NCBI GenBank assembly: GCA_017601265.1
Contig: JAFNJA010000028.1
Location: 1 to 14,343 of the forward strand
DNA from: Candidatus Brockarchaeota archaeon
Lineage (GTDB): Archaea; Thermoproteota; EX4484-205; DTQO01
Direction: 5' to 3'
DNA: 14,343 nucleotides
Made by a program: the position numbers and the translations under genes. This document shows positions 1 through 6,654 of the stretch, in pieces (the stretch's first letter is position 1; the number at the start of each line of letters is the position of its first letter). The notes under the pieces are model-generated. The model was not told the DNA's origin. It was given only the letters and a program-made list of their open reading frames with translations, and ran no database searches.

Positions 1-1
1 C

Positions 2-28
2 ATGATTCACATGATTCAGGTGAATCAT
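2..28. promoter_or_regulatory. palindromic operator-like cluster
   Basis: Three 9-base units lie end to end: ATGATTCAC (2-10), ATGATTCAG (11-19) and GTGAATCAT (20-28). Units 1 and 3 are perfect inverted repeats, units 1 and 2 are near-perfect direct repeats, and units 2 and 3 form an 8-bp palindrome around GG. The cluster runs straight into ATATAACGG, a possible TATA element (about 26-34). This layout suits a dimeric regulator binding next to a promoter, but what is controlled is unknown, and the gene may lie left of the window. Confidence 0.45.
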
Positions 29-305
29 ATAACGGTTCGAAAGCTGGCCTTCCGCCGAAGGTCGTCCGGAAGCCTCCGGGGCGGATGGGAACCGGGCGTC
101 GATTCCCGCTGCGCTCCATCGATCCTCTCCTTTGGTGTCGATCCCTACGAGGTTGGCGCGCCCGGATTCAGCGAGGGGGCTGGGGAGCCGCCATCGAAAT
201 TTCCGGGAAGGACGATCTATCCCCGTCACCTTAAACGAAGGATGGGACCGAATCCTTGGAGGCTTTCCCAGATGGCTGGCGTTCCCAGCGCTCATTAAGT
301 TAAGG
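29..305. other. non-coding stretch before metG
   Basis: No convincing gene is seen. Open frames cross the stretch, but their translations are arginine-, proline- and glycine-rich with no recognisable motif. One of them is in frame with metG, but it lies before the expected N-terminus of that family. A short hairpin, GCTGG-CGTTC-CCAGC, lies near 274-288. The stretch may be a leader, the end of an upstream transcription unit, or an unrecognised RNA. Confidence 0.4.
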
Positions 306-313
306 CTAAATAA
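306..313 (+). promoter_or_regulatory. TATA box of metG
   Basis: CTAAATAA stands out in GC-rich sequence. Its centre (about 310) predicts transcription starting near 336, just before the GTG at 342, which implies a leader of only a few bases. Confidence 0.5.
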
Positions 314-341
314 GCTCGGTTCCGCCCGCGTGGGACGGAAG

Positions 342-2024
342 GTGGTAGAGCTCGACGGAGAGAAGATCGTGGTAACCGCTGCCCTGCCCTACGCCAACGG
401 CGAGATCCACCTCGGAGGCTTCGCGTCCACCTACCTCCCTGCCGACGTCTTCGCCAGGTTCTGCAAGCTGAGGGGCGCCGACCTGGTCTACGTTTGCGCG
501 ACCGACGACTTCGGCACCCCGATAATGGTTGAGGCGGAGAAGGAAGGGAAGTCCCCCCGGGAGTACGTGGAATTCTGGAACAAAAGGGACAAGGAGGACC
601 TTGAAGCTTTCGAGATACGTTACGATTTATTCTACAAGACGAGTTCGGAGGAGAACGTGAAGTTCGCCCAATATTTCTTCAAGCGGCTCCAGGAGAACGG
701 GTTCATATACAAAAGGAGCGTCCTGCAGCCGTACTGCGAGAAGGACAAGAAGTACTTGCCGGACCGGTACGTCAGGGGCGACTGCCCCTTCTGCGGCGCG
801 AAGGACCAGTATTCTGACGGGTGCGAGAGGTGCGGCAGGACGTTCGAGCCCGGGGAAGTTTTGAACCCGCACTGCGCGATATGCGGCGGCGTTCCCGTGA
901 CCAGGGAGAGCGAGCACTACTACTTCAGGCTGTCGGCCTTCTCAGGCAAGCTCGAGGATTGGTTGAAGGGGAACAAGAACCTCCAGGCCGAGGTCAAGAA
1001 CTACGTGCTCAAGTGGATATCCGACGGGCTGAAGGATTGGGACATAACGAGGGACATACCCTGGGGCGTTCCGATCCCGGTCGAAGGGGCGAACGCGAGC
1101 CTCTACCTGTGGTTCGACAACCACCTCTGCTACATAAGCACGGCGCTCAAGGTCCTTTCGCAGAGGTCGGTCGACGGCAAGGAATTCTGGAACGGCGCGA
1201 AGATATTCCACTTCATAGGGAAGGACATAGTTTACCACCACTACCTCTTCCTGCCGGCGATGAGGCTCGGCGTCGGCGAGTACAAGCTCCCCGACTACAT
1301 CCCGACGAGGGGGCACCTGATGCTCCACGGGCGGAAGTTCTCGAAGAGCAGGAAGTGGTACATCAGCCTGAGGGAGTTCCTGGAATCGTTTCCTCCCGAC
1401 TACCTCAGGTACTACCTCTGCGCCATCACGCCTTGCAGCCAGTCGGACGTGAACTTCGATTGGGACGACTTCCAAAGCAGGATTAACAACGAGCTGGTCG
1501 CGACCATAGGCAACTTCGTGCACAGGACTCTGACGTTCATAGACTCCAAGTTCGGCGGGACGGTTCCCCACCCGGCCGTTCTTGGTCCAGAGGACAAGGA
1601 GTTCGAAAGCTCTATCCTCGGCGCGGCGGAAAGGGTAGGCGGGAAACTTCGAGAGGTTGAAATAGACAGGGCCCTGAAGGCGGTATTGGATTTCGCGGGT
1701 TCCTGCAACCAGTACTTCCAGAAGAAGAAGCCTTGGGCCGACGCCGAATCGGCCAAGAGCTGCCTCTACCTTTCGGTCAACGCGGTCGCCGCGCTCGCGA
1801 TCTTGCTCGAGCCTTTCCTTCCCAATTCGGCCGAGGCCCTTTGGCGCCAATTGAACCTTCCAAGTTCGGTCCACGAAGCGAGGTGGGAAGAGGCTTCTAG
1901 GTTCGTCGTCGAGCCCGGCCACAAGATCCGGAAACCCGAGATCCTCTTCAGGAAGGTCGAGGATGGCGAGATAAGGCGGCAGAAGGAAAAGCTGCTGAAA
2001 GCACTTCCGTCTGGGGAGACTTGA
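342..2024 (+). CDS. metG: methionyl-tRNA synthetase (class I)
   Basis: It charges tRNA-Met with methionine in the cytosol and is essential for initiation and elongation. The product is about 560 residues. It has the N-terminal ALPYANGEIHL core, where the HIGH signature reads HLGG, and CATDDFGTPI where many relatives have a DEHG form. A cysteine-rich zinc insert follows (CPFC, CERC and CAIC pairs), then FIGKDIVYHHYLFLPA. The KMSKS loop reads KFSKS, and an anticodon-binding helical domain with NNELVATIGNFVHR follows. No C-terminal EMAP-like tRNA-binding domain is present; archaea often encode it separately or lack it. GTG 342 was chosen because the family starts a few residues before the ALPYANG core and because the TATA box sits just upstream; GTG 330 is possible. 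A longer frame back to 132 gives unconserved sequence. The next gene has its own promoter. Confidence 0.95.
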   Translation: MVELDGEKIVVTAALPYANGEIHLGGFASTYLPADVFARFCKLRGADLVYVCATDDFGTPIMVEAEKEGKSPREYVEFWNKRDKEDLEAFEIRYDLFYKTSSEENVKFAQYFFKRLQENGFIYKRSVLQPYCEKDKKYLPDRYVRGDCPFCGAKDQYSDGCERCGRTFEPGEVLNPHCAICGGVPVTRESEHYYFRLSAFSGKLEDWLKGNKNLQAEVKNYVLKWISDGLKDWDITRDIPWGVPIPVEGANASLYLWFDNHLCYISTALKVLSQRSVDGKEFWNGAKIFHFIGKDIVYHHYLFLPAMRLGVGEYKLPDYIPTRGHLMLHGRKFSKSRKWYISLREFLESFPPDYLRYYLCAITPCSQSDVNFDWDDFQSRINNELVATIGNFVHRTLTFIDSKFGGTVPHPAVLGPEDKEFESSILGAAERVGGKLREVEIDRALKAVLDFAGSCNQYFQKKKPWADAESAKSCLYLSVNAVAALAILLEPFLPNSAEALWRQLNLPSSVHEARWEEASRFVVEPGHKIRKPEILFRKVEDGEIRRQKEKLLKALPSGET

Positions 2025-2127
2025 GCCCGGCCCTTCCAAGGGGCAAGAACTCTGCTAGGTTGGCGGAAGTCGACTCGGGCCGGCCGCTCGTTTCCGAGTC
2101 AGCAGCTTCGCCGATCCGTGCAGCTAA

Positions 2128-2138
2128 GGAAATAAAGG
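2128..2138 (+). promoter_or_regulatory. TATA box of the LX gene
   Basis: GGAAATAAAGG, with its centre near 2133, predicts a start site near 2160, two bases before ATG 2162. It therefore favours that ATG over the one at 2153. Confidence 0.5.
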
Positions 2139-2161
2139 GCTCGCCTCGCGCCATGCCGCAA

Positions 2162-2371
2162 ATGAACCTGGCCAGGAGGTTCTCCATCGAGGGTTACGTG
2201 AAGAAGAAGTCGGAAAGGTTGTTCTTCAAGCAGGTGCTCGAAGCGCCGAACGAGAAGGTGGCCGTTGAATTCGCGTACTGCTTGATCGGCAGCAGGAACA
2301 GGGCGAAGAGGAGCGAGATAAAACTTCTGAAAGTGGAAGAGACGGAAGGGCCCGGCGAACCGGCTCCGTGA
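2162..2371 (+). CDS. rpl18a: large-subunit ribosomal protein LX (L18Ae family)
   Basis: A small structural protein of the archaeal 50S subunit, related to eukaryotic eL20/L18a. The product is about 69 residues, the usual size for archaeal LX. Seen in the sequence: an N-terminal beta strand FSIEGYVKKKSERLFFKQ, then a helix, then the diagnostic GSRNRAKRSEIKLLKVEE near the C-terminus (family form: SRHRVKRxxIxI). A longer frame opens at TTG 2021, overlapping the metG stop, but its first 40 or so residues are unlike the family. ATG 2162 is preferred from TATA spacing; ATG 2153 would add three residues. In many archaea LX lies next to aIF6, prefoldin or ftsY, but here it follows metG and precedes a large gap. 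Confidence 0.82.
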   Translation: MNLARRFSIEGYVKKKSERLFFKQVLEAPNEKVAVEFAYCLIGSRNRAKRSEIKLLKVEETEGPGEPAP

Positions 2372-2540
2372 ATGAAAGGCCCGCGCGTCCAAGTGGCGGC
2401 GCAGGAGGCCCGTCGATTCTTGCGCCGGGGTGCCTTTTCGGCAGGAAAAGGGCTTGGTGGCTCGACTCCCTGCCTCCCGGGGGCTCGGATTCTCCTTAAA
2501 GAACGGCGGTCCCGCTGGAGCGGTAACGCAGGCGCGAGGT

Positions 2541-2750
2541 TCCCCGGCAGGTTAAGGTGCGCCAGCTAACAACGCTCTCTCGTTTCCTTGCCCCCAACGC
2601 GTGCAGAGTTGGATTGGAAGTGCTCCGGGCGGGATTGCCTTGCTCTGGCGAGCAGTTCGGACCCGCGTCGGCGGCTGCCTTCTTCCGGCACGGAATCGAA
2701 AGGCCGCTATGCCTGGTCCTTCGCAAGCTTAACCGGGCTTTGCTTTTTTC
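2541..2750 (+). ncRNA. candidate structured RNA in the gap 2372-2928
   Basis: The gap of about 550 bases has no convincing gene. GGTTAAG (2550-2556) is complementary to CTTAACC (2728-2734). The helix extends inward with TGCG/CGCA and outward with CCC/GGG, closing about 200 bases. An inner CAGAG/CTCTG pair (2604-2608 with 2643-2647) fits inside it. A T-rich tract, CTTTGCTTTTTTCT, follows directly and could be a terminator. A weak TATA-like CTTAAAG lies near 2495-2501. The complement would fold equally well, and the AT-rich box at 2784-2798 could drive it on the minus strand. No SRP RNA, RNase P RNA or tRNA signature was recognised. Confidence 0.3.
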
Positions 2751-2783
2751 TACACAACCGGAGCGGCCATTAACGCAAAGTTC

Positions 2784-2798
2784 CACTAATTAATAATT
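2784..2798. promoter_or_regulatory. AT-rich promoter-like element, orientation unclear
   Basis: CTAATTAATAATTTC is the most AT-rich run in this gap. Read forward it would give a leader of about 110 bases for the methyltransferase. Read backward it would start a minus-strand RNA through the structured region near 2766. Confidence 0.35.
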
Positions 2799-2873
2799 TC
2801 TCCGCGGATCCCCGCCGGCAAGCCAACTTGGCAAGCTCGCGGCTGCTGGGCAAGGGCTTGGTCCCGCTCCAAA

Positions 2874-2884
2874 GCCATTTAACC
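2874..2884 (+). promoter_or_regulatory. TATA-like box of the methyltransferase
   Basis: GCCATTTAACC predicts transcription from about 2905. A ribosome-binding site, GGGAAGGGG (2914-2922), precedes ATG 2929. Confidence 0.35.
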
Positions 2885-2928
2885 GCCGCGCGCTCCCGCC
2901 CTGGGACGAGTCCGGGAAGGGGCAGCGT

Positions 2929-3945
2929 ATGGGCCTCCTCTTCGTCACCGTCGCGTCGGGCTTCGAGAAAGAAGCCGCAAAGGAGCTGGGAAACTCGCTG
3001 GGGCGCGACGCAGTCCGCTGCAGGCCCGTTTTCAAGGGGATCGTGATAGCCTCGACCTCGATCGACGGAAGGAAGGCGGCGAAGATCTTGGAAGGGCGCA
3101 GCACGAATTACGTCGCCAAGGTGGTGCCCGTCGACCGCGTCGTGGAAGCGGACGTTGGGAAGATAGTGGGCTCGGTCTTGGAGTTGGGCGGAATCGGGGA
3201 AAACGACTCTTTCGCAGTGAGGTGCGCGAGGAGGGGAAACCACCGTTTTTCGAGCAGGGACGTTGAAAGGATCGTGGGGAACGCGATCGAGCGCGGCCGC
3301 GTGGACCTCGAAAACCCCCAAGTGACCGTAAACGTTGAGATATTGTTCGGCAAGGCTTACGTTTCCGTCCTGAAAGCCGGCGACGCCGTTTCGAAGAGGT
3401 TGGGCGTAGAGAGGAAGTGGGAGAAGGGGGAAAGGCCGGTGAACAGGTCGGAACTCAAGATGGCGGAGATCCTGGATCTGCTCCCAAGGGTCGGGCCCTA
3501 CAAGGTCGCCATCGACCTGGGATCGGCTCCCGGAGGGTGGACCAAGGTTCTCTCGAGGCACGCGGAAAAGGTGTACTCCGTCGACCCCGCCAGGCTCGAC
3601 GATGAAGTGTCGAAGCTCGGGAACGTCTCCCACGTCCGGAAGAAAATGGAGGAGCTGACAGCGGAGGACGTGCCCCAAAGGGCCGACATCATAACTTGCG
3701 ACGCCAACATCCCCGCCAAGGAACTCGTGCCGCTCGTGGGTAAAGTGGCGGCAGATTTCCTGGCGGAGAAAGGCCTGCTCGTCTTGACGCTTAAGGCTTC
3801 TTCGCCGAAGGCGGGCGAAGAGCTTGAAGAAGCCGTCAGGGCGCTGGCCGAAGAGCTCGAGGCTTTGCGCGTTGAAGTCCTGGCCGTGACCAGGTTGGGG
3901 CACAACACGAGGAGGGAGCTGACCTGCATCTGCGAAGGACGTTGA
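2929..3945 (+). CDS. THUMP-domain FtsJ/RrmJ-like RNA 2'-O-methyltransferase (RlmM-like)
   Basis: Predicted SAM-dependent ribose 2'-O-methyltransferase acting on rRNA or tRNA. The 338-residue product opens with VTVASGFEKEAAKELG, and residues 1 to about 160 resemble a THUMP RNA-binding module. From about 170 a Rossmann methyltransferase follows, with SAM motif I DLGSAPGGW at 196-204. The K-D-K-E tetrad of RrmJ-type enzymes can be placed at K177 (RSELKMAEI), D258 (TCDANIPAKE), K289 (LTLKASS) and E330 (RRELTCICE). THUMP plus this fold resembles bacterial RlmM (23S rRNA C2498), but the archaeal target cannot be read from sequence. The start has a strong GGGAAGGGG site 6-7 bases upstream. It converges on the coiled-coil gene, with 33 bases between the stop codons. 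Confidence 0.8.
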   Translation: MGLLFVTVASGFEKEAAKELGNSLGRDAVRCRPVFKGIVIASTSIDGRKAAKILEGRSTNYVAKVVPVDRVVEADVGKIVGSVLELGGIGENDSFAVRCARRGNHRFSSRDVERIVGNAIERGRVDLENPQVTVNVEILFGKAYVSVLKAGDAVSKRLGVERKWEKGERPVNRSELKMAEILDLLPRVGPYKVAIDLGSAPGGWTKVLSRHAEKVYSVDPARLDDEVSKLGNVSHVRKKMEELTAEDVPQRADIITCDANIPAKELVPLVGKVAADFLAEKGLLVLTLKASSPKAGEELEEAVRALAEELEALRVEVLAVTRLGHNTRRELTCICEGR

Positions 3946-3978
3946 TCCCGCGGTCCGCTTCGTAAGGGAGTGGAACCT

Positions 3979-4323
3979 CTAGCCTTGCTCCACGCGCCAC
4001 TTCGCCCTTTGGAGGTTTTCCTTGTCCTGGATCTTCTTGGCCAAAGACTTGATCGACAATTCGACCCCTGCTATCTTCATCTCCAGGGATTTGCGCTCTT
4101 CCTGCGCGGAGGATATCTCCCTCGATATCGCCGTGAGCCTCATCTCTATCCGCGTGGCCTCTTGGAGGTCACGGGTCGACGACCAGGACTTGTAAAGCTC
4201 GTCCTTCTTCGGGATCAGCTCGTCCAGCCTCTTCTGCTGCTCTTCTTTTTTCGACACCAATTCCAGGAGCATTTCCTCGAGTTTCGCTTTCTCGCCCTTC
4301 AACTGGTCTATGTCCTGCGACAT
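3979..4323 (-). CDS. small coiled-coil protein of unknown function
   Basis: The product is about 114 residues and almost wholly helical. It begins MSQDIDQLKGEKAKLEEM and is rich in Lys, Glu, Leu and Gln in heptad-like spacing. A short break (SWSSTRDLQEATR, about residues 46-58) would give a two-stranded hairpin of coils like a prefoldin or the coil of an SMC-like adaptor. There is no membrane segment, cysteine or enzymatic motif. ATG 4323 was chosen because GGAG lies about eight bases before it; GTG 4329 would add two residues. It lies downstream of the amidohydrolase on the same strand, 58 bases away, with AT-rich promoter-like sequence between, so it may have its own promoter. Function is not recognised; a structural or adaptor role is a guess. 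Confidence 0.7.
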   Translation of the reverse strand: MSQDIDQLKGEKAKLEEMLLELVSKKEEQQKRLDELIPKKDELYKSWSSTRDLQEATRIEMRLTAISREISSAQEERKSLEMKIAGVELSIKSLAKKIQDKENLQRAKWRVEQG

Positions 4324-4353
4324 CGCCACTCCGCCTTGCTCTCGCTTCTGGCG

Positions 4354-4363
4354 CGATTAATTG
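4354..4363 (-). promoter_or_regulatory. TATA-like box of the coiled-coil gene
   Basis: On the minus strand this reads CAATTAATCG, about 35 bases before ATG 4323, which predicts a leader of about ten bases. A second candidate, GTTTTTAAGA, lies at about 4373-4382 and would give a leader of about 30 bases. Confidence 0.35.
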
Positions 4364-4381
4364 CCCGCCGGTTCTTAAAAA

Positions 4382-5164
4382 CTATTCTCCGCGCGGCTTG
4401 AAGAACAGGTTCTCGGCGTTCTCGTAGAATATGAGCTTTCGGTCCGCCTCGTCCACGTCGAGCTTCTCGACCAGCCTGATCGCGTCCTCCACCCTCGTCG
4501 TCGGCCTGTCCGAACCGAAGAGAACCTTGCCCGCGTCGCCGATGTAGTAGATCGCGCCGCTTACCTGCCTGGCGAGGTGCTCGAAGTACCTGTCGGAGTA
4601 CTTCGTGGGCGGCCCGGTCAGGCCCGACAAGTCCAAGAACACGTTTTCGTTCTTCGACGCTATTTCGGCCGCGTCCTCGATCCAGGGGTTGCCGAAGTGG
4701 CAGATGACGATCCTCAGATCGGGGTGTTGGACCGCGACTTCGTCGACGTGAAGGGGGTGCGCGTACTTGAGCCTCCCGCTTGGCGAGGCGAAATCGCCGC
4801 TGTGGAAAAGCACGGGCAGGCCAACCCTTTCGGCGAACTCGTAAACCGGTTCGCAAATGGGTTGGCTCGGGTAGAACGGTTCGTAGCCCGGGTATAGCTT
4901 GATGGCTTTGAATTTGCCCGCGTTCTCCTCGACGGCGCGCAGGTCCGAGTCCAAGTTTCCAGCCGGGTGGGCTGAAGCGACGGGAAAGAGGCGCTTTGGA
5001 TCGAAGGCAGAGATCTTCAAGGTCTCCAAGTTGGTGCGGGTAGAGAGCACGAGGCTCTTCTCGATCCCGAATCGGTCCATCTCCTCGACGAGTTCCCTCG
5101 CGGGGGACGCGTCCGCCGAACCGGGCCTGATCCAGCAATGCGAATGGGCGTCGATGATCCTCAA
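4382..5164 (-). CDS. amidohydrolase-family metal-dependent hydrolase (Amidohydro_2 type)
   Basis: A TIM-barrel metal hydrolase or decarboxylase of 260 residues. The metal ligands typical of the family are visible: DAHSH near the N-terminus (H7, H9), H121 in LFHSGD, H156 in VICHFGNPW and D209 in FGSDRP; K89 (IKLYPGY) lies where relatives have conserved basic residues. The family includes ACMSD- and resorcylate-decarboxylase-like enzymes as well as true hydrolases, so the substrate is unknown. No signal peptide is seen, so it is probably cytosolic. The start is TTG 5164, whose bases overlap the TGA of the upstream gene (TTGA), so the two are almost certainly translated from one mRNA. This pairing ties it to the unrecognised frame-broken gene and to the promoter facing the SNF2 helicase. 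Confidence 0.85.
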   Translation of the reverse strand: MRIIDAHSHCWIRPGSADASPARELVEEMDRFGIEKSLVLSTRTNLETLKISAFDPKRLFPVASAHPAGNLDSDLRAVEENAGKFKAIKLYPGYEPFYPSQPICEPVYEFAERVGLPVLFHSGDFASPSGRLKYAHPLHVDEVAVQHPDLRIVICHFGNPWIEDAAEIASKNENVFLDLSGLTGPPTKYSDRYFEHLARQVSGAIYYIGDAGKVLFGSDRPTTRVEDAIRLVEKLDVDEADRKLIFYENAENLFFKPRGE

Positions 5165-6535
5165 GTTTCGCCGCTCCCGGAACCCGCGCTTCTCAGCAGC
5201 TCGCCCGCCTTCAGCACCCTGGCCGACGTGGCGTTCTTCAGGATCTCGGGAAGGTTCACGGTTCCGACGCTCGCGTCGATGTTCCCGTGCTTAGGGTGCC
5301 TCAGCATCCTGCTGGCGACCAGGTCGAGTTGGAGGGGTATTCCGCGGTGTGGTTTCGGGACGTCCTGGAAGACCAGGCGCTTGCTGTGCGCTGAGTGGAC
5401 GCTGCAGCAGCTCCTCACGACCTCCCTCCCCTGCTGGCTCCCCACGCCGTGCCATATCGCCGCCGCTTCGGGCGAAAGCACCGAGTACAGGGCGAACTGC
5501 GGCGAAGCCGGCGTTTTCAAGAAGCTGTACTCTAGGATGTCCTTCGCCTCCACCGAAAGGTCGTCGCAAGCCTTCGCGACGCTCACGTCGCTTTTGTCGA
5601 CGTCGTTGGGGTAAAGGAGGGTCGGCCTGTAGCGGACCTCGACCGCCTTCAGCTCGGCGTTTTCGAAGACGAGCCTTCCCGAAGCCGCCCTTTTAGAGCC
5701 GAAGCCTTTGCTCGAGTGCGGCACCGCCAAGAGCAGCGTCTTGCGCTTCGTTATGTTCCTACCCATAAACCCGTAGAGGAGGCTAATGGTTTCGTAGCCG
5801 CCGTGAGCCTGCCGGACGAGGCGGTGCATCGGGCCGTCGGTCCTTTCCGAACTCAGCGTTTCGAGGGGCATCCGCAGGGCGGGCAAGACGAGTTGGATGC
5901 CGAGCTGGTCGGAAAGCTTCTCGAGCTGGTCGTACTTCATCGAGTCTACCGCGTCGACGTACCTTACCTCGTTCTCGAGGTGGTGCTGGATCATCGACGC
6001 TTCTTCCGCCGACACGAGTATGCCCTCGTACTTCTTCATGAAGGATTCGCATATTCTCAGACCTTCCGTCCTGACGCCGTGGGCCGGGAACGCGCTCTGG
6101 CCGGTTTCCACTATCGATCCCCTCAGGGGGTTGACGGAGTACCTGTCCGCTTCGACGTCGTCGGTGTTCAGGAGGAAAGGCACGACCGCGCCTTCCGGCG
6201 GTTCCGTCATCCTCTTCGCCACGGCCTCGACGCTCTTCGCCGAGACCTCCTCCCCGGTCTCCAGCTTCCAGCACCCTGGCGGTCAGGATCCCCTGCAGGT
6301 CCTCAAGGGTCAGCTGCGGGTTCGAGTACTCCGTCGAAGCCCTAAGGAAAAAGCGGTCCGAATACTCGACGTTCCTCCTCCTGCCGTCCTTGAAGGTGAA
6401 AAGCTCCTGCTTCGGCACCTTGGCCGACGCGCGCAGGTGGTTGACGAGCTCCCGAACGCACTGCGAAGATTCGGAGATGAAGCCGGCAACGAACTCCCTG
6501 ACGAGTTCTTGGCGCAAAGTCGCCTGCCCGAGCAA
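5161..6535 (-). CDS. unrecognised conserved-looking protein with one frame break
   Basis: No family was recognised. Two reading frames make one protein-like sequence of about 450 residues. The N-terminal part (RQELVREFVAGFISESSQ, FKDGRRRNVEYSDRF, LTLEDLQGILTARVL) is in one frame. The rest (KLETGEEVSAKSVEAVAKRM, VVPFLLNTDD, MKKYEGILVSAEEASMIQHH, and YETISLLYGFMGRN to the end) is in the next. Dropping one G at 6268 joins VL to KLETGEEV. Beyond the join the first frame turns into arginine/glycine-rich shadow sequence, and the second meets a stop just upstream. This could be a sequencing error, a recent pseudogene or, less likely, recoding. The start is uncertain: TTG 6535 or TTG 6517, the latter fitting the TATA box. 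No membrane segment or catalytic motif was identified. It diverges from the SNF2 gene and overlaps the amidohydrolase start by four bases. Confidence 0.6.
6262..6270 (-). other. frameshift point in the unrecognised gene
   Basis: On the minus strand the codons read GTG CTG, then an extra G (6268), then AAG CTG GAG ACC. Removing that base restores one open frame from 6535 to 5161. Confidence 0.6.
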
Positions 6536-6544
6536 GAGTCTTCC

Positions 6545-6554
6545 GGATATATGG
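6545..6554 (-). promoter_or_regulatory. TATA box of the unrecognised gene and amidohydrolase
   Basis: On the minus strand this reads CCATATATCC. Its centre predicts a start near 6523, which favours TTG 6517 as the start codon. It faces away from the SNF2 promoter 66 bases away. Confidence 0.5.
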
Positions 6555-6619
6555 CTTGGCTTGGTCCCCCGCCCGCCTTCCTTGGCGCCGCCCGCGCGGC
6601 TTCAAGCTCCGGGGGGAAC

Positions 6620-6630
6620 GACTAATATCC
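6620..6630 (+). promoter_or_regulatory. TATA box of the SNF2 helicase gene
   Basis: GACTAATATCC, centred near 6625, predicts a start site at about 6652 and a nearly leaderless mRNA beginning at GTG 6655. Confidence 0.55.
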
Positions 6631-6654
6631 CCAAGCCTCCATGCCGGAAGGTTT

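Noticed and set aside
942..2039. 365-codon minus-strand frame opposite metG
   Set aside because: Arg/Pro/Val/Leu-rich shadow of a clearly recognised synthetase gene; no motif of its own.
2672..2692. SRP RNA helix-8-like GCCGGAAG...GCAGCC on the minus strand
   Set aside because: The conserved GGAGCAG asymmetric-loop bases are missing and no Alu-domain sequence was found.
2557..2793. 78-codon frame in the gap before the methyltransferase
   Set aside because: No recognisable motif, no ribosome-binding site, and it runs through the T-run and AT-rich promoter element.
2770..3903. 377-codon minus-strand frame opposite the methyltransferase
   Set aside because: Shadow caused by high GC; the plus-strand product has the full K-D-K-E tetrad and SAM motif.
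4321..4329. GAGTGGCGATG shared by the starts of the coiled-coil and PHP genes (also 12313-12321)
   Set aside because: A 12-base match at two starts is noticeable, but two cases cannot establish a shared control site.
5161..6535. NurA-like nuclease as identity of the unknown gene
   Set aside because: The neighbouring helicase is SNF2, not HerA, and no VDGS-type NurA motif is visible.
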